NCBI RefSeq assembly: GCF_000292345.1
Contig: NZ_ALOU01000033.1
Location: 1-38,641, forward strand
Direction: 5' to 3'
Length of the DNA stretch: 38,641 bases
Origin: Cupriavidus sp. BIS7
Lineage (GTDB): Bacteria > Pseudomonadota > Gammaproteobacteria > Burkholderiales > Burkholderiaceae
Both the position numbers and the translations under genes were made by a program. This document shows, in pieces, positions 34,256 through 38,641 of the stretch (position 1 is the first letter of the stretch; each line of letters begins with the position of its first letter). The notes beneath the pieces were generated by a model, which did no database searches, was not told the origin of the DNA, and worked only from the letters and a program-made list of their open reading frames with translations.

Positions 34256-34730
34256 TACCGCAGCGATGCATCCCAGCGGATCTTTTTCAGCATCGGCAAT
34301 TGCGAACTTGACCCGCTCGAGAGCTTGGCGAGAGAGAGTGCGGAGCTCCGTTCTTCGGGCATTTGGAAAAACGCTTCGCCGATGCCCTGGCCGCCGCGGG
34401 GGATCTCCGCGGCCTGCGTCGCGTTCGACGGGATCACGGCGACATCGCTTCCATCGCTTGAAGCACGAACAGGCCGACTGTAAGATCCGTTCCATCGGTA
34501 GAAACACGACAGGCCGGCCGCAGGATCCTTCCATCGCTAGAAGCACGATCACGGCAAGTCCTCAGCCGGCATCGTTAGAAGCACGATAGTCGGAACCGTT
34601 CCCGGCTCATAGAGAGGCTTTTCAGCCATATTCACGGCCGCGGACGAGTGGTTGCGCGGGGTCATCACCTAACGGCTGTCGCACAGTAGGCAACCCTTAC
34701 CTACCGCCGCACCATCGCTAGAAGCACGAT
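34072..34730. repeat. Nine 19-bp elements (CCATCGCTAGAAGCACGAT family)
   Basis: Nine copies: 34072, 34112, 34151, 34189, then 34451, 34492, 34531, 34569, and a lone copy at 34712-34730 outside the tandem blocks. Within each block they recur every 38-41 bp with about 20 bp between them. Most variants keep AGAA(G/A)CACGA. The element has a weak dyad (ATCG...CGAT). The between-element sequences are themselves repeated from block to block. It looks like a protein-binding array such as iterons, a partition site or recombinase sites. Confidence 0.85.
34263..34635. repeat. 372-bp tandem direct repeat, copy 2
   Basis: Second copy of the block at 33884-34255, with scattered substitutions (for example TTCTTCGGG for TGCTTCGGG), so the duplication is not brand new. 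It carries four 19-bp elements at 34451, 34492, 34531 and 34569. Confidence 0.92.
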
Positions 34731-34740
34731 CGCGTGCGCG

Positions 34741-34890
34741 AGCACCTTGCTCCCCTGCTTCGGGCGTTCGAGATCATTAGCGGTCGGCTCGACGCCGCAC
34801 GCCGCGCGGCATACTTTCCAAGGGATGGCGGCGAGCACCACGCGCTGCACGATGCGTGAGCAAATGCATACGCTTGCGGCGTTTAGCCTC
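34741..34890 (+). pseudogene. Remnant of an exoribonuclease-like gene (3' end)
   Basis: In frame from 34743 the translation reads ...FEIISGRLDAARRAAYFPRD and GGEHHALHDA, a TGA, then ANAYACG. This matches the last ~35 residues of the gene at 20344-20862 (KVSGQIDAARRAAYFLRYGG, EHHALHDARANAYACG). The Arg codon is now TGA. The orientation is opposite to that of the intact gene, so the two are inverted copies about 14 kb apart. Confidence 0.8.
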
Positions 34891-34976
34891 TCACCGGGGT
34901 GTCTTTGTAGCCGAAAATAACCTGTACCCCGTGCTTTCGAAGTCTCAGCTACCAGCCAGCCAAAGTGATGCGTGTA

Positions 34977-35086
34977 GTGACAATAAAACCGTCGAAACCA
35001 AGCCAGGCCAAGCAAAACGAGCTTTCCAAGCAAGACGTTCTCGGACTTTATTGTCACGGTTTCTATGACTTTATTGTTCGGTGACA
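34977..35086. mobile_element. Tn7-like transposon end (Tn7R type)
   Basis: Read on the minus strand from 35086 the sequence begins TGTCACCGAACAATAAAGTC. A second site, GTGACAATAAAGTC, lies 23 bp further in (35044-35057), and a third, inverted, at 34977-34991 (GTGACAATAAAACCG). Tn7R begins TGT, has GGACAATAAAGTC at the same place, and has a second GACAATAAAGTC site in the next repeats, so the resemblance is close. The 5 bp beyond the end (35087-35091, GCCGA) would be the target-site duplication. The opposite end was not found. Confidence 0.8.
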
Positions 35087-35111
35087 GCCGATGCAAGCGG
35101 CTAAACGCCAA

Positions 35112-36353
35112 TCACCTCAAATACTGGAACAGGTTCATGTTCTGTATCTGCATGAACGATTGCTGGGCGCCCTGCAGTGCGGTTTTTCGCTGGGAGTACT
35201 CGGTGATTGCCGACGCGTAGTTCAGATCCTGCAGGTTGGACAGCGTCTCCGAGTTGTTCAGGTCGCGGTTCTGGCCGATGGTATCCAGCGCGTCGAGTTC
35301 CTGCATGCGCGAGCCTACCGACGAGCGGACCGTCAGCACGTTATCGAGCGAGTTGCCGAACTGGCGAATGCCGGTGGCCAGCACGTTCTGCAGGTTGGCG
35401 CCAGCGGCGGCCTGGTTCGTGCCGGTGTCGATCGGCTGCTTCAGCGCGTTGATCACGTTCTGCAGGTTGGCGAACATGTCGGCGCCGGCCTGTTGCGCGG
35501 GCACGGCCGTGAACGAATCGCCGTTGGCAGGCGTGCCCTTGACGGTGAACGTCACGCCGCCCACGCTGATGGGCGTGCCATCGCTGTAGGCCACGGCGCC
35601 GCCGATTGCGGCACCCGTGGTCGCGTTCGAGACCTGGTACTCCATGTTGCCCGTTACCGCATTGGTCTGGAACGACAGCTTCAGCGGCGTGCCGTAGAGC
35701 GGGTTGGACGGATCGGAAACCGAGATCGGGCCATAGGTGGCCGTACCCGTATTCGCGGCGTTGCCTTTCAGCACGTAGCCGGCGTTGCTCGTGACGCTCA
35801 TGAAGACTTCGGCGCCGTTGTTGCCCGACTCCATCTGGCGTGCCACGTCCACCTGCAGCAGCTGGTGGCTGTTGTCGCCCTGATAGACCGCTGCGCCAGC
35901 GGAGTTCTTTGCGAACGGAACCGTGCTGGACTGCAGGCCGGCGAACAGGTAGTTGCCGTTGCCGTCGTCGGCGTTGGCCATGCCCATAAGCTGGTCGTAC
36001 TGACCTTGCAGCGCGGTGGCCAGCGATGCGCGGTCGGTATCGCTCATCGTGCCGTTACCGGCATTCACCAGCAGCGACTGGATGTTCTGGATCGTCGTGG
36101 TGACCGACTGCAGCGTGTTTTCTTCCATGCCCAGCGTAGCGCTGGCCTGCTTGCGCGTGGTGGTGTACTGGCCGTTCACGGACTGTGCCTGCGCCACGCC
36201 CAGCGCACGCGTGGCGGCCACGGGGTCGTCCGACGGCGTCAGGATGCGGCGGCCAGTGCCGAGCTGCTGTTGCACGTGCAGCAGGCTGGCCTGCTGGTTG
36301 TTCATCGAGGCCAGGCCTTGCTGGTACAGGGTGGAGGTAGCGACGCGCACCAT
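35112..36353 (-). CDS. flgL: Flagellar hook-associated protein 3 (FlgL)
   Basis: A 413-residue HAP3 protein. The N-terminus MVRVATSTLYQQGLASMNNQ leads into LGTGRRILTPSDDPVAA, the conserved flagellin-type region, and the C-terminal coil ends TALQGAQQSFMQIQNMNLFQ, YLR. FlgL joins the hook-FlgK zone to the filament. AAGGAA lies 8 bp before the ATG. It follows flgK by 55 bp in the same operon. Its stop codon (35112-35114) lies exactly 25 bp from the transposon end at 35086, so any native terminator has been displaced or replaced. The coding sequence looks intact. Confidence 0.96.
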   Translation of the reverse strand: MVRVATSTLYQQGLASMNNQQASLLHVQQQLGTGRRILTPSDDPVAATRALGVAQAQSVNGQYTTTRKQASATLGMEENTLQSVTTTIQNIQSLLVNAGNGTMSDTDRASLATALQGQYDQLMGMANADDGNGNYLFAGLQSSTVPFAKNSAGAAVYQGDNSHQLLQVDVARQMESGNNGAEVFMSVTSNAGYVLKGNAANTGTATYGPISVSDPSNPLYGTPLKLSFQTNAVTGNMEYQVSNATTGAAIGGAVAYSDGTPISVGGVTFTVKGTPANGDSFTAVPAQQAGADMFANLQNVINALKQPIDTGTNQAAAGANLQNVLATGIRQFGNSLDNVLTVRSSVGSRMQELDALDTIGQNRDLNNSETLSNLQDLNYASAITEYSQRKTALQGAQQSFMQIQNMNLFQYLR

Positions 36354-36408
36354 GGCGTGATTCCTTCGTATCCGGTTGAACTGTCAGTCAGTAACGGGCC
36401 CTGCCCGG

Positions 36409-38325
36409 TCAGTTGATGCCGATCAGCGTGTCGAAGATCGTGCTGGCGGTCTGGATGACCTTGGCGTTGGCCTGGTAAAGCTGCTGGAACTTGAGCAGGT
36501 TCACCGTTTCCTCATCCATGTTCACGCCCGATACTGATTGCTGCGCGGTCGTGATCTGCGTGGTGATGCTGTCCTGCGACTCCGACGCGATGCTGGCCGA
36601 CTTGGCGTCGCTGCCCACCTGGTTGACCAGCGACGCGTAGGCGTCGTTGAAGCTGGACGTGCCGTTGATGGTCTTGGCCGTCTGCAGCTTGGCCAGCGCC
36701 AGCGCGTTGCCGTTGTCGGACACGGCGCCCGAGTTGGCCGAAAGCGTGAAGGTGTCACCGGCCTTCGGCGTGCCGTCGAACGTGAAGGTCAGGCCGTTGA
36801 ACGTGTAGTCGGTGCCGGTGCCGTTGGGAGCCGTGCTGGTCGGGTTGACCGTAGTGCCGGAGGCGTCCTTGAACGTGTACCCCACACCGTTGTAGGTGGC
36901 GGTGATCGTGCTGGGCAGTTGCGTGAAGCCTTGCGCCACGTTGCTGAGCGTAGCGGTACCGGCACCCGTGTTCTGCGTGCTGGCGTCGGCACGGGCCGGC
37001 GAAGCGGCGGCAATCTTGGCCGGATCGGTGATCAGCGTGCCGAAGCCAGCGGCGGCGTTGCGCGTGGGCTGGATCGTGAACTGGTCGTTGGCGTTCATGG
37101 CCTTGTTCACACTGACCGTAAAGCCATCCGCCCCTATCGACAGCGGGAAGGTTGCCGTTGCGCCAGCTTGCGTGGCCACCACGGTGTTGTCCGACGTGCG
37201 CGTCAGCGTGTAGTTGGTGCCGTCGAACTTCAGCGTGTAGTCGCTGGTCGTCAGGTTGCCTGCACCCGGGTTGTCAATGGTGGCAGTGGCAACGGCGCCC
37301 GACGTGTTGTTCGAGTTCGCGTAGACCGTGGGGCTGCCCAGCGCGAAGAAGTTGCCGCCCGTGGCGCCGTTCAGGTCGATACCAAGGTTGTGCTGGTTGT
37401 TGAAGGTCTGGCCAAGCGCCAGCGACAGACGGCCGATGGCGTTCTGCGCCGCGTCGAGCGACTGGCTGCGGAAGCGCAGCAGGCCGCCGATCGATCCGCC
37501 GGTCACCGATCCATCCTGGGCTTCGATAACGCCGCCGTTGGGCAGCGAATAGCCGATGGTCGTGCGGCTGGGGTCGGACGACGACGGAATCGCCTTCATG
37601 TCGTACGAATCGGAGCCCATCACCAGCGGCTGGCCATTGCCGACGAACACGTTGTACGTGTTGCCGTCCTGCACTACCACCTTTGCGCCCACCAGTTCGG
37701 TCAGCTTGGACACAGCCTGGTCGCGCTGGTCCAGCAGGTCGTTGGGCGGCTGGCCGCCGGATGCGGCAGTCAGCTGCGCGATCTGCTTGTTCAGGTTGGC
37801 GATCTGCTTCGCGTAGTCGTTGACCTGGGTCACCGACGACGTGATCTGCGTATTGATGCCGTCCTGAAGCTGCTTGAAGTAGTCGCTCGACGACTTGATC
37901 TGGCCGGCCAGTGCCTGGGCGGCAGACAGCATGCCCTGACGTGCAGCGGAGTCACCGGGCGTGTCCGAAACGGCTTGCACGGATCCGAAGAACTTCTGCA
38001 TCAGCGGCGCCAGCCCTGCGGTCTGGTCAGCCAGCAGGTTGTCGATCTGCGAAATCTGGGTCGAGTAGGTGGACAGGTCGTTGCTGGCCGACGTGGCGGT
38101 GCGCAGCTGGCCGGTCAGGAAGCCGTCATAGACGCGCTGCACCGTGACCGTGTTGGCACCCTGGCCAAAGAAACCGGAACCCGTGAACTGGCCACCCGCA
38201 GACGCCACGATCGTGCTCTGGCGCGTGTAACCCGGCGTTGCCGCGTTGCTGAAGTTGTGGCCAGTGGTCGTCAGCGCGTTCTGCGCCACGTTGAGGCCCG
38301 ACAGACCAATATTAAACAGAGACAT
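36409..38325 (-). CDS. flgK: Flagellar hook-associated protein 1 (FlgK)
   Basis: A 638-residue HAP1 protein. It begins MSLFNIGLSGLNVAQNALTT followed by TGHNFSNAATPGYTRQ, the flagellar rod/hook N-terminal signature. It ends with SGVNMDEETVNLLKFQQLYQ, ANAKVIQTASTIFDTLIGIN, the matching C-terminal coiled-coil region. FlgK caps the hook and is needed for filament growth. The ATG at 38325 is chosen because it opens the family N-terminus; the longer frame from 38391 adds 22 unrelated residues. It is transcribed with flgL. No damage is visible. Confidence 0.97.
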   Translation of the reverse strand: MSLFNIGLSGLNVAQNALTTTGHNFSNAATPGYTRQSTIVASAGGQFTGSGFFGQGANTVTVQRVYDGFLTGQLRTATSASNDLSTYSTQISQIDNLLADQTAGLAPLMQKFFGSVQAVSDTPGDSAARQGMLSAAQALAGQIKSSSDYFKQLQDGINTQITSSVTQVNDYAKQIANLNKQIAQLTAASGGQPPNDLLDQRDQAVSKLTELVGAKVVVQDGNTYNVFVGNGQPLVMGSDSYDMKAIPSSSDPSRTTIGYSLPNGGVIEAQDGSVTGGSIGGLLRFRSQSLDAAQNAIGRLSLALGQTFNNQHNLGIDLNGATGGNFFALGSPTVYANSNNTSGAVATATIDNPGAGNLTTSDYTLKFDGTNYTLTRTSDNTVVATQAGATATFPLSIGADGFTVSVNKAMNANDQFTIQPTRNAAAGFGTLITDPAKIAAASPARADASTQNTGAGTATLSNVAQGFTQLPSTITATYNGVGYTFKDASGTTVNPTSTAPNGTGTDYTFNGLTFTFDGTPKAGDTFTLSANSGAVSDNGNALALAKLQTAKTINGTSSFNDAYASLVNQVGSDAKSASIASESQDSITTQITTAQQSVSGVNMDEETVNLLKFQQLYQANAKVIQTASTIFDTLIGIN

Positions 38326-38541
38326 GCTCGTCTGACTCCGGATCGAATGGCTAGCCAGCGGCAGGCAGCCGTCGGCGGTGGATGTGCTCAATAACGGCAG
38401 GCAAGGGGTGGGACTTTAGGGGCGACAAGCGACGGATACACGTTCGCGTTGTGAGCATGTACTTTCGCGGAAACGGCTCCCGCAAACGCCAATGGCGCGA
38501 CTGAAAGGCCGTCGCGCCATGCAGCTTCACCAATTGTTTCT

Positions 38542-38568
38542 CCCCTCTCCCACAAAGTGGGAGAGGGG
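38542..38568. repeat. Hairpin repeat upstream of flgK
   Basis: CCCCTCTCCCAC and GTGGGAGAGGGG form a perfect 12-bp stem around AAA. GGGGGAGAGGG follows, and CCCTCTCCCCCTGCCCCT begins near the window end, so this is probably a dispersed REP-like element. Without a T-run it is not a typical terminator. The gap 38326-38641 holds no gene I can support. Confidence 0.7.
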
Positions 38569-38641
38569 TCGGGGGAGAGGGCTCGGCGGTTCAAACTGCG
38601 ACTGTCGCGTCTTGATGCGCCCGCCCTCTCCCCCTGCCCCT

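Noticed and set aside
34072..34730. CRISPR array
   Set aside because: The repeats are only 19 bp and variable, the 19-22 bp between them are themselves repeated from block to block, and no cas genes are near.
35091..36416. 441-codon plus-strand open frame opposite flgL
   Set aside because: It is fully antisense to flgL, which has clear protein signatures; the long frame results from codon bias in GC-rich DNA.
36538..38394. 618-codon plus-strand open frame opposite flgK
   Set aside because: Antisense shadow of flgK with low-complexity Arg/Val/Gly-rich translation and no domain.

Overview
The window looks like a chromosomal or chromid segment of a high-GC betaproteobacterium of the Burkholderiaceae, most like Cupriavidus or Ralstonia. 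This is inferred from gene content (pqiBC, Bug-family binding protein, DUF3701-type recombinase, flgK-flgL) and codon use, not from a database match.

Layout. (1) 1-1620: 3' end of pqiB and complete pqiC, a lipid-trafficking/paraquat-inducible operon. (2) 1670-11137: a plus-strand catabolic block: GntR regulator, 2,4'-dihydroxyacetophenone-dioxygenase-like cupin, exported SMP-30 protein, class III CoA-transferase, enoyl-CoA hydratase, AtuA-like protein, second GntR regulator, bicupin, broken Bug binding protein and a PEBP protein. Two matching AACATT direct-repeat operators flank the first GntR gene. (3) 11264-11633: a second, decayed copy of the pqiC 3' end with a terminator, so block 2 lies between direct repeats of pqiC. 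(4) 11850-16290: a second catabolic block: a VOC dioxygenase remnant, an intact VOC extradiol-type dioxygenase, an FAH-family hydrolase, an MDR oxidoreductase and an acyl-CoA ligase cut off at about 16.29 kb. Together these suggest CoA activation, ring or ketone cleavage and side-chain hydratase chemistry on an aromatic or terpenoid substrate that cannot be named from sequence.

(5) 16.2-22 kb: accessory DNA of lower GC: an SF2 helicase lacking its C-terminus, a hypothetical protein, a DEDD-type exoribonuclease-like gene with a hypothetical partner, a divergent XRE regulator and a second small XRE protein. (6) 22.0-30.0 kb: a compact minus-strand operon of Tn7-type transposition genes in the order C-(D remnant)-D-D-A-B. 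The TnsB-like transposase keeps its DDE triad. The TnsC-like protein lacks recognisable Walker motifs and the TnsA-like protein lacks the catalytic lysine. (7) 30-35 kb: decayed mobile DNA: a second transposase remnant, a CAGTACT motif cluster, a large DUF3701 tyrosine recombinase plus a recombinase remnant, a 372-bp tandem duplication carrying a 19-bp repeat (nine copies overall), and an exoribonuclease gene remnant. (8) 34977-35086: a transposon end closely resembling Tn7R, ending exactly 25 bp past the flgL stop codon. (9) 35112-38325: intact flgL and flgK on the minus strand, then a hairpin repeat.

The strongest candidate for something new is the Tn7-like element: degenerate TnsA and TnsC, unusual gene order, two or three TniQ genes, and an end placed downstream of flgL just as Tn7 sits downstream of glmS. 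The other end was not found in the window, so the link between the tns operon and this end is an inference.
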